Of a stretch of 32,851 nucleotides of DNA, positions 6,663-14,903 are shown piece after piece. The stretch covers positions 1-32,851 of the forward strand of contig NZ_JABBDR010000251.1 in the NCBI RefSeq assembly GCF_018854495.1. Reading direction: 5' to 3'. The stretch's first letter is position 1. Every line of letters starts with the position of its first letter. Source of the DNA: Acidithiobacillus ferruginosus. GTDB lineage: Bacteria; Pseudomonadota; Gammaproteobacteria; Acidithiobacillales; Acidithiobacillaceae. The position numbers and the translations under genes are program-made. The notes under the pieces are model-generated. The model searched no databases, had not been told where the DNA came from, and worked only from the letters and a program-made list of their open reading frames with translations.

Positions 6663-7223
6663 ATGCACAGTAGCCCGTTATTCTTTCTGTTCGCTTTACT
6701 GGCAACGCTGTTGCTCTTCGTGTTTTCGATTCTGGCGCACGAGCTGGGGCACGCGGCGGTCGTAGCTTTGTTGCTGGGGCGGCGTGCCGTTTTTGAAATC
6801 CGTGCTGGATCCATCACGTTTCTGCGCTGGAAAAAGTTGGCCATAGGCATTTTGCCCATCTGGGGCTATGTCCGTTTCGACGAAGACAAAGCCTCGATGA
6901 CGGACTGGCGGCTTATCTTTGCGGCGGGGCCTGCGGCATCGGTGCTTACGGCCTACGTCTTTTTGGGTCTCCACTACCTGCCCTTTGCCGAGAACTGGCG
7001 GCAGGTGTTCTTCATCATGGCGATGGCGAATTTTGCCTTGGCCGGCTTCAATCTTATACCGATTCCGCCGCTGGATGGCTGGAAAATCGTGGAGAGCTAT
7101 CTCCCGCTGCTGGGTATTAACATGACGAAGGAGGGGCGGGCACGGCTCTATAAGTGGGGCATGGTTTTTATAACGGTGGCGAGCTTCCTGTTCATTTTCC
7201 TGTCAGGATTCTATAGGGGCTAA
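6663..7223 (+). CDS. M50/site-2-protease-type membrane metalloprotease
   Basis: 186 residues from the ATG at 6663; GAGGGAG lies upstream, and the GTG at 6648 overlaps that RBS. Intramembrane zinc protease pattern: hydrophobic N-terminal helix with HELGH (26-30), and a second metal-ligand motif NLIPIPPLDG (130-139). Four or more membrane segments. It is a minimal S2P without PDZ or CBS domains. Such enzymes cleave transmembrane substrates, often anti-sigma factors, but no such substrate is evident next to it. A second HExxH membrane protein is encoded at 10802. Confidence 0.85.
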   Translation: MHSSPLFFLFALLATLLLFVFSILAHELGHAAVVALLLGRRAVFEIRAGSITFLRWKKLAIGILPIWGYVRFDEDKASMTDWRLIFAAGPAASVLTAYVFLGLHYLPFAENWRQVFFIMAMANFALAGFNLIPIPPLDGWKIVESYLPLLGINMTKEGRARLYKWGMVFITVASFLFIFLSGFYRG

Positions 7224-7250
7224 CCATGTGAACACGTTGTCATTTTTTTC

Positions 7251-7279
7251 TTGACTTCGTTAATCATAGTGTATTTAAT
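7251..7279 (+). promoter_or_regulatory. Sigma-70-like promoter for the 7352-8921 genes
   Basis: TTGACT, 17-bp spacer, TTTAAT. The spacer and -10 overlap the AT-rich motif shared with 3935, so a regulator could block this promoter. Downstream at 7288-7304 is the hairpin AACCTGG-CAG-CCAGGTT in the leader. Confidence 0.6.
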
Positions 7280-7283
7280 ATAA
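7264..7283. promoter_or_regulatory. AT-rich operator-like motif, copy 2
   Basis: TCATAGTGTATTTAATATAA matches the motif at 3935-3954 at 18 of 20 positions. It sits inside the promoter at 7251. Confidence 0.45.
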
Positions 7284-7351
7284 CTCAAACCTGGCAGCCA
7301 GGTTGGCCATGGCCGTCGGAGAATCAGCAATATCTCGTGGAGGAGTAAGCC

Positions 7352-7564
7352 GTGTTACAGGTAACAGTAGATGGCAATCAGGAGCCGGATCGTCCGGTGC
7401 CCAATCCCATTGGGCTGGTGGTGAGGGCGCGGACGCAGGCCAGGAGGTTGGCGGGGTGTCATCCCACTGCCATTCAACTCGAACGGCTCGCCGCACGATT
7501 GGAACATATCCTGACCGAACGGCGGCGCTTGCATAAATCGCTTGGCCTGACGTTCGACGAATAG
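7352..7564 (+). CDS. Small hypothetical protein
   Basis: 70 residues from a GTG at 7352 with GGAGGAG upstream. First gene after the promoter at 7251. The middle is Arg-rich and likely helical (TQARRLAG ... LERLAARLEHILTERRRLHKSL), which would suit a small DNA- or protein-binding factor. Family not recognised. Confidence 0.6.
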   Translation: MLQVTVDGNQEPDRPVPNPIGLVVRARTQARRLAGCHPTAIQLERLAARLEHILTERRRLHKSLGLTFDE

Positions 7565-7605
7565 CGATTATGGGTAAGGATTAGGAAGGGTAAGGGGGTG
7601 CTGTC

Positions 7606-7995
7606 ATGGTGATGATTATTCGGGTTTCGACGCTGTTCGCGGTCGTGGTTATTGCGGCCAAGGCGGGATTGTTCGTTGCCGACGACGGCGCCATCAAGAA
7701 CGGCATTCTGGGTCCGGTCGAGAAGAAGGTTTCGCGCCTGATCGACGAGGCCATGCGCCGTCGTGCCGAAGTAGAAGAGGCCGCCGATGGCGTGGCCGAC
7801 ATGGCCCAGGCTATCGCCTGTTCCGCGGTGTGCGCCATCGTCCGGGTAATCCGGATGGTGGGTCGCGCCCGGAACCGGACAGCCATCGCTGCGGGTAAGG
7901 CCTCGGTAATTACTTCCCGCGCTTTCTGGTCGGCACTAGCGCTGGCTGGAAAGCCGCATCGCCCAAAAATGGGAGGCCATTATGAAAGTGCGTGA
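7606..7995 (+). CDS. Hypothetical protein with N-terminal hydrophobic helix
   Basis: 129 residues. Starts MVMIIRVSTLFAVVVIAAKAG, a signal-anchor-like helix, then a charged helical region (EKKVSRLIDEAMRRRAEVEEAAD) and an Ala/Arg-rich tail. Probably membrane-anchored with a helical cytoplasmic or periplasmic part. Its 3' end overlaps the small gene at 7982, indicating an operon. Function unknown. Confidence 0.55.
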   Translation: MVMIIRVSTLFAVVVIAAKAGLFVADDGAIKNGILGPVEKKVSRLIDEAMRRRAEVEEAADGVADMAQAIACSAVCAIVRVIRMVGRARNRTAIAAGKASVITSRAFWSALALAGKPHRPKMGGHYESA

Positions 7996-8110
7996 CAAAC
8001 TTATCCGCGCCGGCGCTCGTAATCTTCGGGAATACGGATACCCGGACGCCAGCACGGATAACATTTTGACGTTTCCAGTATTCGCGGCGTTTTTTTTGGA
8101 GATTTTATAG
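7982..8110 (+). CDS. Short phage/plasmid-type protein (42 aa)
   Basis: Starts MKVRDKLIRAGARNLREYGY and continues through NILTFPVFAAFF. This resembles small phage and plasmid proteins with the pattern KLI-x-AG-x2-NL-x-E[FY]GYP-x5-NILT-x2-[VI][YF]-x2-FF. It overlaps the end of the gene at 7606 and its stop is one base before the DUF4942 ATG at 8112. The C-terminus appears shorter than in relatives I recall. Function unknown. Confidence 0.6.
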   Translation: MKVRDKLIRAGARNLREYGYPDASTDNILTFPVFAAFFLEIL

Positions 8111-8111
8111 T

Positions 8112-8921
8112 ATGTTTAATTCCGACGTGATTCTCACCACTTCCATATCGGAAATCCTCGAAAAGCGCGAGCAGATCAACGCAAAAGTGAAACAGGCCAT
8201 GGAGATTTTATCCGAAGCCTGTTCAATAGAGCGCTCTGTAACAGGGGTGGGGTACTCCAATTTGGAGAGTTATTTTTCTGGTCACCATTACGTTTCTTTG
8301 AGTAACAGCAAGCGCACTCAGGAGAGTCTAGGCAAATATATTGATGCCGCTTTCTGGCGCAGTCTGCTGGATGCTTCCGGTATCCGTGCGGTCATGTCAG
8401 CAAAAAAACAGAAAGATATTGATTCGCAAATCTCAGATAACGAGACTCCGCCATTCGAGGCGGAAGCAATCGCCTCTACTTTTGCTGACTTGTACGAGAA
8501 ACGGGCGAGCATGATGGAAGATGGTGTTGTTGATGTGTTCCGTTCCCTGTCCTGGGATTATAAGACCAACAACCCGGTGGCCATGGGGCGCAAAATCATC
8601 ATCAATTCCGTGTTGGATTCTTATGGCACAGCAAACACCTGGCGCTGTGACATGCTGGATGATCTGATAAGAATCTTGAGCGTATATGATGGCAAGGCTA
8701 TCCCGGAACATCGGCATGGCATGTATTCACTGGTATCTGATGCTATTCAGAATGGTTCGTACACTTTTGACTGCGCTTATTTTTCCGCGAAATTGTTTAA
8801 GAAAGGAAGTTGTCATATTACATTTAATGAAAAAAGCATACGGCTTTTAGACTTGTGCAACCGGGCTATTGCTCGACGCTTTCCAGCGTCCATCCCACAC
8901 CATCGCCGTGCTGCGGCCTGA
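8112..8921 (+). CDS. DUF4942 domain protein
   Basis: 269 residues. DUF4942-type features: a coiled N-terminus (EILEKREQINAKVKQAMEIL), FWRSLLDASGIRAVM (about 81-95), an Ile-Ala-x-Thr-Phe segment, DYKTNNPVAMGRKIIIN (about 149-165), and a C-terminal GSCHITFNEKSIRLLDLCN ending RFPASIP. The family occurs on phages, plasmids and ICEs, sometimes with a methyltransferase fused or nearby; function is not established. Both ends look intact, so the sulfotransferase remnant that follows did not truncate it. Coupled to the 42-residue gene one base upstream. Confidence 0.8.
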   Translation: MFNSDVILTTSISEILEKREQINAKVKQAMEILSEACSIERSVTGVGYSNLESYFSGHHYVSLSNSKRTQESLGKYIDAAFWRSLLDASGIRAVMSAKKQKDIDSQISDNETPPFEAEAIASTFADLYEKRASMMEDGVVDVFRSLSWDYKTNNPVAMGRKIIINSVLDSYGTANTWRCDMLDDLIRILSVYDGKAIPEHRHGMYSLVSDAIQNGSYTFDCAYFSAKLFKKGSCHITFNEKSIRLLDLCNRAIARRFPASIPHHRRAAA

Positions 8922-8926
8922 ACAAT

Positions 8927-9849
8927 CCCGCAAGACATTGCTGATCTGCATTTTCGTCTGGCGCGAATCGCCGAAGAACAGAGCACGCCAGCGGCGGCCA
9001 TGCAGCACTATGATGCGGCGCACCGAATCATCGCGGTCAGCCAACCCTTCAGCGAAGAGGGCCATCACCAGCTCGACACCAGGATCTGCCGGCGACCCTG
9101 GCTGCAACTGGCGCCACCAGCGCCCCGTGATGGCCTTCAATGGATCTTCATCGTCGGTATGCCGCGCTCGGGCACAACGCTACTGGAGCGAATACTCGAT
9201 ATGCACCCTGCTTTTCATGGGGCGGGCGAGCTGCACGACATGGCGATGGTGGCCCAGCGGTACTACGCTACGGGCAACGGTGAGGCCGTACTGCAGGCCT
9301 GCGACGCTTTCGGTAGGAAGGGCAGCAATCTCACGCCCCGCGCCGCATGGTGCATCGACAAGATGCCGCATAATTTCGTCCATGCCGGTATGATTCTGCA
9401 TTTGTTCCCGCCTGCGAGGGTAATCTGGTGCCGCCGTGATCCGATGGATAACTGCACGTCGATCTATCGTCAGCACTTCAGAGGAATCCACCCCTACGCA
9501 CACGATCTCGGCACGCTGGGGCGGTATTTCCGTTGGCATGAGGAGGTTATGGAGGGTACCGGGAGGATTATCCCCAGCGGGTGCTGGAGGTGTCCTATGA
9601 GACGCTGGCGGATGATATGCCGGTACCGTGACCGGCCTGCTGCGGTCGCTGGGCAAAGACTGGGATCCAGCCTGCGCCCGGTTCTATGAGAATCCAAGAC
9701 GGATACTCACGGCCAGCCATGGGCAGGTGAATAAGCCGATTTATCGGGACACCGTAGGGTCGTGGAAGCAGTATCGGGATTACGTTGAACCATTATTGTT
9801 GGAAGAGGCCGTAATGTCGGACTCGGCCAATGAATCGCAGAGGAGATAG
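8927..9849 (+). pseudogene. Decayed TPR-sulfotransferase
   Basis: Remnant of a protein sulfotransferase. The main frame (continuing from about 8927 through 9000-9560) has a helical TPR-like start (IADLHFRLARIAEEQ) and the PAPS-binding loop FIVGMPRSGTTLLERIL, then VIWCRRDPMD. Reading shifts near 9557: the expected continuation DYPQRVLEVSYETLADDMP lies in another frame. A second shift near 9625 moves to VTGLLRSLGKDWDPACARF and on to the usual YVEPLL end. There is no credible start codon and most of the TPR region is missing. It is a fragment with at least two frame breaks and looks unrelated to its neighbours. Confidence 0.8.
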
Positions 9850-9852
9850 GAT

Positions 9853-10818
9853 ATGCGCCACGTTCTACTGATTGACGGTAATAACATCGGATACGCTTCG
9901 ATGTATGTGCCCGCCCTCTCACACCTGGCGCACCGCGGCCAGCCAACGGGCGGCATCATGGGGCTTGCACAGTCGGTTATGCGAATCTCGTCACTCTATC
10001 CCGGCGCGGTACCCGTGGTACTTTGGGACGGTCATGCCGCATGGCGAAAATCGCTTTGCCCGGAATACAAGGCCAACCGTAAAGACACGCCGGAAAAAGT
10101 GGCGGTGGCCGATAGCTGGCGGCAACAGCAGCCGTTAGCGAGCACATTGTTGCTGCACATGGGCGTGATTCAAATGCGGGCCGTGGATGCGGAGGCCGAT
10201 GATCTCGCCGGGCGTTTATGTCTGAACGAAACGCCCGCAGCGCATGGCATAGACCGAGTTACCATGGTCTCCGGCGATACCGACTGGTGGCAGGCACTTT
10301 CACCGGGGGTCGATTGGTTTACGCCCATCACCGACAAACCGATGTCGCTGGAGATGCTGCGCACAGCCGCCGCTAAAGATGGGCCATTCGCTGGGCCGGA
10401 TGAATATCTTTTAGCGAAAGCCGTGGCCGGTGATCCATCCGACAACATTCCCGGCGTACCTGGCGTCGGCATGGCAACAGCTCTGAAACTGTTACGACTG
10501 CACGGCGGGCTGGAGGGCATACAGCAATCGGTAGATTAAGGGCACGCCAAAGATAAGAAGTCAGTCGCCATAGCGGCCATGATTCCCGCTATTGAGCGCA
10601 ACCTGCATATCATGGACTGGCGCAAGGCTCCCGAGCTGCGACCGGGAAATACAGGCGTCATGCGTGAGGACTTCGACGCCCCGGCCTGCCAAACATTTTG
10701 CGATGATTTAGGCTTGCATCGTCTGTCTGAACGCTTGGCAGGCGAGGCGTCGTGGGACTGCGCCGCGCAATCGTGGGCGTTATCCCCTACCATGGATTTT
10801 TGTGTCGCCGCGTGCTGA
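9853..10818 (+). pseudogene. 5'-3' exonuclease (FEN/PolI N-domain type), interrupted by an ochre codon
   Basis: Begins at the ATG at 9853 (AGGAGAT upstream): MRHVLLIDGNNIGY, then VPVVLWDG, YKANRK, AEADDLAG, VSGDTDWWQAL and a helix-hairpin-helix region with GDPSDNIPGVPGVGMATALKLL. These supply the acidic metal-binding residues of T5/PolI-type 5' nucleases. A TAA at 10537-10539 ends this frame after 228 residues. The same frame then continues open for about 93 more codons (GHAKDKKSVAIAAMIPAIERNL ...) to 10818, in the style of the family's C-terminal part. A C-to-T change in CAA would explain it. The 228-residue product holds the whole catalytic core and may still work. Confidence 0.75.
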
Positions 10819-11317
10819 CGCCTGCCGCGTGCTAACGCCCCTGGAACTCGCCGGTGCGCTCACCCTGATCTGGGTGCTGATACTGCGTCTATTTCGCCGC
10901 AATATCGTGGCGTTCTGGCTGGCGGCGCTGCCCGGCGTGATTCTGCATGAGATGACGCACTGGATGGTGGCGTTTGCCACGTTCGGGCGCCCCGGCTTTC
11001 CCCGGTTTATTCCCAATAAGATGGGGAATGCCTATGCGCTGGGCCGTGTGCCGATTCATAACCCCCGCTGGTTTAATGGGGCACTGATCGGCTTGTCCCC
11101 TTTGCTGCTCATGCCTCTGGCATACGCGGTTATCGTGTACGGGACGCCTTGGCGGTTCTCGTGGCTGGGTGGCTGGCAGTTCATCCTGATGCCCCTTATA
11201 GCGGCTGAGTGCCTGCTGGAGTGCATTCCGTCCAGGCCGGACCTGCGCCTGGTATCCTTGTCGGCGATTCCGCTGGGGATCGTCGGGGTGATGGCTTATC
11301 TGTTCTGGCTGCGATAA
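10802..11317 (+). CDS. Membrane protein with HExxH (M50-like metallopeptidase)
   Basis: 171 residues if it starts at the GTG at 10802, overlapping the exonuclease frame by 17 bp; no clear RBS supports this start. Four or five hydrophobic segments. HEMTH (49-53) lies in the second helix, as in S2P-like proteases, and is followed by GRPGFP and NPRWFNGALIGLSPLLLMPL. The classical NPxxPLDG second motif is not visible, so the protein may be a distant member or inactive. It is clearly different in sequence from the M50 protein at 6663. Confidence 0.7.
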   Translation: MSPRADACRVLTPLELAGALTLIWVLILRLFRRNIVAFWLAALPGVILHEMTHWMVAFATFGRPGFPRFIPNKMGNAYALGRVPIHNPRWFNGALIGLSPLLLMPLAYAVIVYGTPWRFSWLGGWQFILMPLIAAECLLECIPSRPDLRLVSLSAIPLGIVGVMAYLFWLR

Positions 11318-11350
11318 TTTTCTTATCAGGATTCGATTTTAGGATGTGAA

Positions 11351-12010
11351 ATGGGAAAGAAAGTCCAAAAACAGCAGAAAATCGTCTATAACAAGCAGAA
11401 AAAGGCTAAAACCGCCGAGTTTTCGCAAAACGCCATGCCGGGCGCCAAGAAAGACCCAGGGCATCTCAGAGCTATCGACATTCTGAAAATGGCGGCGGTT
11501 GATCTGCGGAGGCAGGAGGTGCGGATTGAACCGGCCACCGAGACACCAGAGACAAAGCCCGTGAGATCGCCTACGAAGCGCCCAAACGTAGTCAGAAAGG
11601 ATGCGAATCCGATTTTCGTGGATGCCGGAGCGCTGGCTGGCCGCCTGTTGGGGAAATGGGGCAACGTGGCGCTCATCGTCAAGTATGAGCTGCCTATCGC
11701 CCTTGGTACCGGGGGCGATCTGGTAGCGACTATCCGAGAGGGGCTTATCGGAAGTCGGCACGTCAAAGACATCACGGCGACCAATGTGCGCATGGCGATC
11801 CGTGTCCTGACTGGACGCAAGCCTTATCTGGCCCGGCTGGCGGCACCCGGATCGGTGCGCTATCACCTCGATCTGCGAGTGGCAGATCCAGTGTCGGATG
11901 CGCACCGGCAAGAGGCCAGAGATCGCCTCAAGACACGCTTTGGAATGTCTGATGAGGATGTGGATGCGCTCATTCAGTCTGTATGCAGTAGCAGTACCCC
12001 ACCGCAATAG
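11351..12010 (+). CDS. FinO/ProQ-domain RNA chaperone
   Basis: 219 residues. A Lys-rich disordered N-terminus (KKVQKQQKIVYNKQKKAK) is followed by a ProQ/FinO fold around residues 85-205, with LPIALGTGGDL, a helix leading to TATNVRMAIRVLTGRKPYL, then YHLDL and DAHRQEARDRL. Family members bind structured RNAs, preferring a terminator-like hairpin with a 3' U tail, and FinO controls plasmid transfer through antisense RNA. An element-encoded copy could regulate conjugation or the U-tailed leader hairpins at 1418, 4653, 5059 and 6112 (inference). The ATG at 11351 is preceded by AGGATG. Confidence 0.85.
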   Translation: MGKKVQKQQKIVYNKQKKAKTAEFSQNAMPGAKKDPGHLRAIDILKMAAVDLRRQEVRIEPATETPETKPVRSPTKRPNVVRKDANPIFVDAGALAGRLLGKWGNVALIVKYELPIALGTGGDLVATIREGLIGSRHVKDITATNVRMAIRVLTGRKPYLARLAAPGSVRYHLDLRVADPVSDAHRQEARDRLKTRFGMSDEDVDALIQSVCSSSTPPQ

Positions 12011-12032
12011 TTGGTTCACTGAGAAAAGGAGA

Positions 12033-12314
12033 ATGACCTTGAAGAAATCAGAATTGGTGGCAGCGCTGGCGTATCACGCCGAAAGCAGCAAGGCCGAAGC
12101 GGAGCGTTTTCTGGAAGCCTTCGGCAAGACGATTCATGCCGAGATCACGAAGGTGGTGAAGATCGTCGTCCCGGAAGTGGGCACGTTCCAGCTTTCACGC
12201 AAGGAAGCACGAAAGGGTCGGAACCCACAGACGGGTGAGGAGATCCAGATTGCGGCGCGTAATGGCGTGACGTTCAAGCCCGCCAAGTCGCTTCAGGACA
12301 AGGTGAATCCATAA
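12033..12314 (+). CDS. HU-family DNA-binding protein
   Basis: 93 residues; AAGGAG upstream of the ATG. HU/IHF fold: helical N-terminus (KKSELVAALA), VPEVGTFQL, and the DNA-binding arm GRNPQTGEEIQI, with the Pro that intercalates into DNA. It bends DNA as a homo- or heterodimer. The next gene, 2 bp downstream, encodes a second family member closer to IHF-alpha, so the two may form a dedicated heterodimer. Confidence 0.9.
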   Translation: MTLKKSELVAALAYHAESSKAEAERFLEAFGKTIHAEITKVVKIVVPEVGTFQLSRKEARKGRNPQTGEEIQIAARNGVTFKPAKSLQDKVNP

Positions 12315-12316
12315 AA

Positions 12317-12598
12317 ATGACCGTTACCAAGCTGGATTTAACCCGCCACCTATCCGACACCGTCGGGTTGTCGGCGACGGACAGCAAGCTGGTGGTCGAG
12401 GCGATATTCGACACCATCCGCACGACCCTGGCCTCTGGCGAAGACGTCAAGCTCTCAGGGTTCGGCAATTTTGTCCTGCTGCATAAAAATGCGCGTCCGG
12501 GGCGGAATCCGACGAACATGGATCCGGTCGAGATTCCCGCACGCCGGGTGGTGACGTACCGGAGCAGCCAAATAGTGCGTGAGAAAGCGAATGGCTGA
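12317..12598 (+). CDS. IHF alpha-like DNA-bending protein
   Basis: 93 residues: TKLDLTRHLSDTVGLS, KLSGFGNFVLLHKNARPGRNP and IPARRVVTYRSSQIV, close to IhfA. The arm Pro in GRNP is retained. It probably bends DNA at the element's recombination, transfer or replication sites. It is in an operon with the HU-like gene at 12033 and overlaps the following gene (ATGGCTGA). Confidence 0.92.
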   Translation: MTVTKLDLTRHLSDTVGLSATDSKLVVEAIFDTIRTTLASGEDVKLSGFGNFVLLHKNARPGRNPTNMDPVEIPARRVVTYRSSQIVREKANG

Positions 12599-12791
12599 CC
12601 CAGAAAACAACACCAGAGTAACCTGTGGCTCCTGCCGCCATTTCACGCCGGATAGCATAGGCTCTAACGGCATCGGGCGTTGCGGGAAAACACAGTTCGG
12701 GCTACCGCCTTCTGGCAAGGCAGACGATGGTTATCTGGCGTGCTTTCCGAATGCGATGCGGCGATGTGAGGGGTTTGCGTCAGGTCAATAA
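12591..12791 (+). CDS. Small Cys-rich (zinc-ribbon-like) protein
   Basis: 66 residues from the ATG at 12591, overlapping the IHF stop by 8 bp. It contains CGSCRHF, GRC, ACF and RRCEGF; paired Cys would allow zinc or Fe-S binding. Similar short proteins occur on plasmids and ICEs next to IHF or transfer genes. Function unknown. The GTG at 12579 would add four residues, but has no better RBS. Confidence 0.65.
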   Translation: MADPENNTRVTCGSCRHFTPDSIGSNGIGRCGKTQFGLPPSGKADDGYLACFPNAMRRCEGFASGQ

Positions 12792-12859
12792 TTTCCCCGC
12801 ATCAGGTGGGGGGACTGGAAGACCGTGGTACCCTATTGAAAGAGGCTTTGTGTGTTTTT

Positions 12860-12867
12860 AATTGAAC
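12860..12867. repeat. Target-site duplication, left copy
   Basis: AATTGAAC, directly outside the left inverted repeat; identical to 14928-14935. Confidence 0.85.
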
Positions 12868-12891
12868 GGCTATTTGCATTCTGAGGTTGGA
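12868..12891 (+). repeat. Left terminal inverted repeat
   Basis: 24 bp, starts GGCTATTTGCATT, ends GAGGTTGGA; differs from the right end only at position 14 (C versus T). Confidence 0.88.
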
Positions 12892-12985
12892 TAGCGGAGA
12901 TATCGAAGTCCAATCCGACTGAACGTACCAAACACCCAGGTTGGAATCAGCCTCTCGGGTGCAACCTCAATGCAACTCCAATTGG

Positions 12986-13013
12986 TTGGAACTGGGCTTG
13001 TGGTAGCTATACC
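12986..13013 (+). promoter_or_regulatory. Possible promoter of the HEPN-like gene
   Basis: TTGGAA, 16-bp spacer, TATACC, inside the transposon, 82 bp before the ATG. Moderate match only. Confidence 0.35.
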
Positions 13014-13095
13014 TGCTTTGGACTGGTTGTGGCCGCTGGGATAGACTGAATGACAGGCTGTTCCCGGCCAGTGACCACTTAGGGACCTCACCACA

Positions 13096-14817
13096 ATGTT
13101 GCAGATTAGCACCGGAAAGTTCTTTAAAGGCGAAGCGCACGAGACGCTGCGGCGCGCGATCTATTACACGAACTACCGAATATTTCGGGAAGACGAGCGT
13201 ATCGAAACACAGGCGGGCTCGCTCCAGCCGGTCATCGGCGTACATGGGCTGGGAGCGCTCACCTGTGAGATCATTGAACGCATCGAGAAGCTGCCCGGTG
13301 GCCCGTATTCCGGCGAAGTCATCGCGACGGGCGGTGACACGCTGATCAATGACTTTGCAGCCATCGTTTCGTTTACCCTGAACATTACTTGTACAGCAGA
13401 TCTCGACCTTGCACGCCGCCTGGTGGCGAACGAGCGGCCTAGTCTCGGCGCGGACTTAGTACCTCAGAAATACGTACCCCGAATGTTTGATCGCGCCGTG
13501 GACTGGCAGCCGGGAGATGCTGCGGACCTCCAGCGTTTCGTTTCGGACCTTATGGCGCTGGAGCGCAAGAGCTACGAAGGGGTCATGCGGGCCATTCGGC
13601 GCTATGTCATCGGTGCGCATCGTATCTCGGATGACGTGAATATCGCCTATGCGCTCTTTGTTATGTCGATGGAATCCCTCGCTCAGAATTATGATGGATT
13701 TGAACCCGCGTGGGATGATTACGACCAGAACAAGCGGCGCAGTGTTGATGAAGCTCTTAGAGATGCCCCCGAAGCCGCGGCAAACAGGGTGCGCGCTGCC
13801 GTCCTCGCCAACGAGCACGTGGCCATTGCGCGGCGCTTCCGTGAGTTTGCCCTTGCCCATGTTGGTCCCAGCTTCTTCCGCGAGGAGGCACAGACGGCCG
13901 TCAATGCCGTCAGTCGGCCCGACCTTTCAATTGCACTCAGGCAGGCTTATTCGATCCGCTCAAGCTACGTGCACCATCTCAAGGATATTCCTCACCTTCT
14001 CGTCGGGATTGGTGGCTTCCACGAGACCATGGCGGTCGATGGAGAGCCCGCCTTGACCTTTGCTGGCCTTGCGCGTGTGGCGCGCCACGTGATCAAGACA
14101 TTCGTGGCGCAGGCGCCGAAAACGGAAACGGAAGACTTCGACTGGAGGAAGGATTTGCCAGGGAAGCTGACCATGCAGCTGGCCCCCCAATATTGGATCT
14201 ACAATCCTCAGGGTTTCGATGCGACCACCGCTCAGCAATATCTCGTTGCTTTCATTGGACAGGTAGTCGGGATCTTATTGCAGCCGTCATCGAAGCTAAC
14301 AGACATCCGGCCTGTGCTGGAGAAGGTTGAAGTGCTCGTGACTGGTTTGGCAAAGCCCGCCCAGCGCTTACCGATGCTGGCCCTTTATTTTCTTTTCAAC
14401 TTCTTCGCGCCGGAGGATTCCCGCAGCGCGGGGTACCCGAAGCTTATTGAGACATACAAGAGCGATTTTGATACGCCTTCCATTATCAGTCTGGCGGCGC
14501 ATCTGTTGACAGGCCAAAATCCGGACTGGCCCTTGCCGTTGATGGAAGAGCTTTACACACGCTATTTCCGTGAGCGCCATTACGCCAACACATTGGATCT
14601 TGGGCGGATACTTGAAGCAGCCTTCATATTAAGGCTGGCGGAGCAAAACCGCGCAACGGGCGATTTGACCCGTGCGAAGGAACTCATAGCCTTTGCCGTC
14701 GAAACTTGTCCGGGGCATGTGAGTTTGCGGAACTTTGAAGCGTTGAATCAGATGGACGACAAGGCTGCGATCTGTTGGCAAGCAATTTTGCTACCGGCGA
14801 AGACGTCGATCGGCTAA
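13096..14817 (+). CDS. HEPN-like protein (ApeA-type C-terminal signature), candidate defence ribonuclease
   Basis: 573 residues, with no transposase motifs. Around residue 180-300 a helical region contains YALFVMSMESLAQNYDGF and, at 288-293, RSSYVH within LRQAYSIRSSYVHHLKDIP. This is an R-x4-H HEPN nuclease signature in a context like HEPN/Apea proteins. The N-terminal part (about 1-170) is an unassigned alpha/beta region, and the C-terminal 250 residues are helical, with TPR-like periodicity near the end (LTRAKELIAFAVETCPG). It is the sole cargo of the transposon at 12868. HEPN proteins of this type are often RNA-cleaving toxins in antiviral defence; that role is inference here. Confidence 0.7.
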   Translation: MLQISTGKFFKGEAHETLRRAIYYTNYRIFREDERIETQAGSLQPVIGVHGLGALTCEIIERIEKLPGGPYSGEVIATGGDTLINDFAAIVSFTLNITCTADLDLARRLVANERPSLGADLVPQKYVPRMFDRAVDWQPGDAADLQRFVSDLMALERKSYEGVMRAIRRYVIGAHRISDDVNIAYALFVMSMESLAQNYDGFEPAWDDYDQNKRRSVDEALRDAPEAAANRVRAAVLANEHVAIARRFREFALAHVGPSFFREEAQTAVNAVSRPDLSIALRQAYSIRSSYVHHLKDIPHLLVGIGGFHETMAVDGEPALTFAGLARVARHVIKTFVAQAPKTETEDFDWRKDLPGKLTMQLAPQYWIYNPQGFDATTAQQYLVAFIGQVVGILLQPSSKLTDIRPVLEKVEVLVTGLAKPAQRLPMLALYFLFNFFAPEDSRSAGYPKLIETYKSDFDTPSIISLAAHLLTGQNPDWPLPLMEELYTRYFRERHYANTLDLGRILEAAFILRLAEQNRATGDLTRAKELIAFAVETCPGHVSLRNFEALNQMDDKAAICWQAILLPAKTSIG

Positions 14818-14903
14818 GCGTACTGGTCCGAAGGTCGTTGGCCCCGACCGCTGAGGTGTCCTGACAATAGTAGACAGTCCCAAGTCACCGTTAAAACCTG
14901 GTT

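Noticed and set aside
8112..8921. DUF4942 gene truncated by the sulfotransferase insertion
   Set aside because: The C-terminus (GSCHITF ... RFPASIP) matches the family's normal ending, so the gene looks complete.
8869..9393. 174-residue plus-strand open frame
   Set aside because: Alternative frame of the sulfotransferase relic; its translation is Arg/Ser-rich with no family content.
13096..14817. The 573-residue gene as the transposase of the surrounding element
   Set aside because: No DDE spacing, Tyr/Ser recombinase or HUH motif was seen; instead it has an R-x4-H HEPN signature and a helical build.
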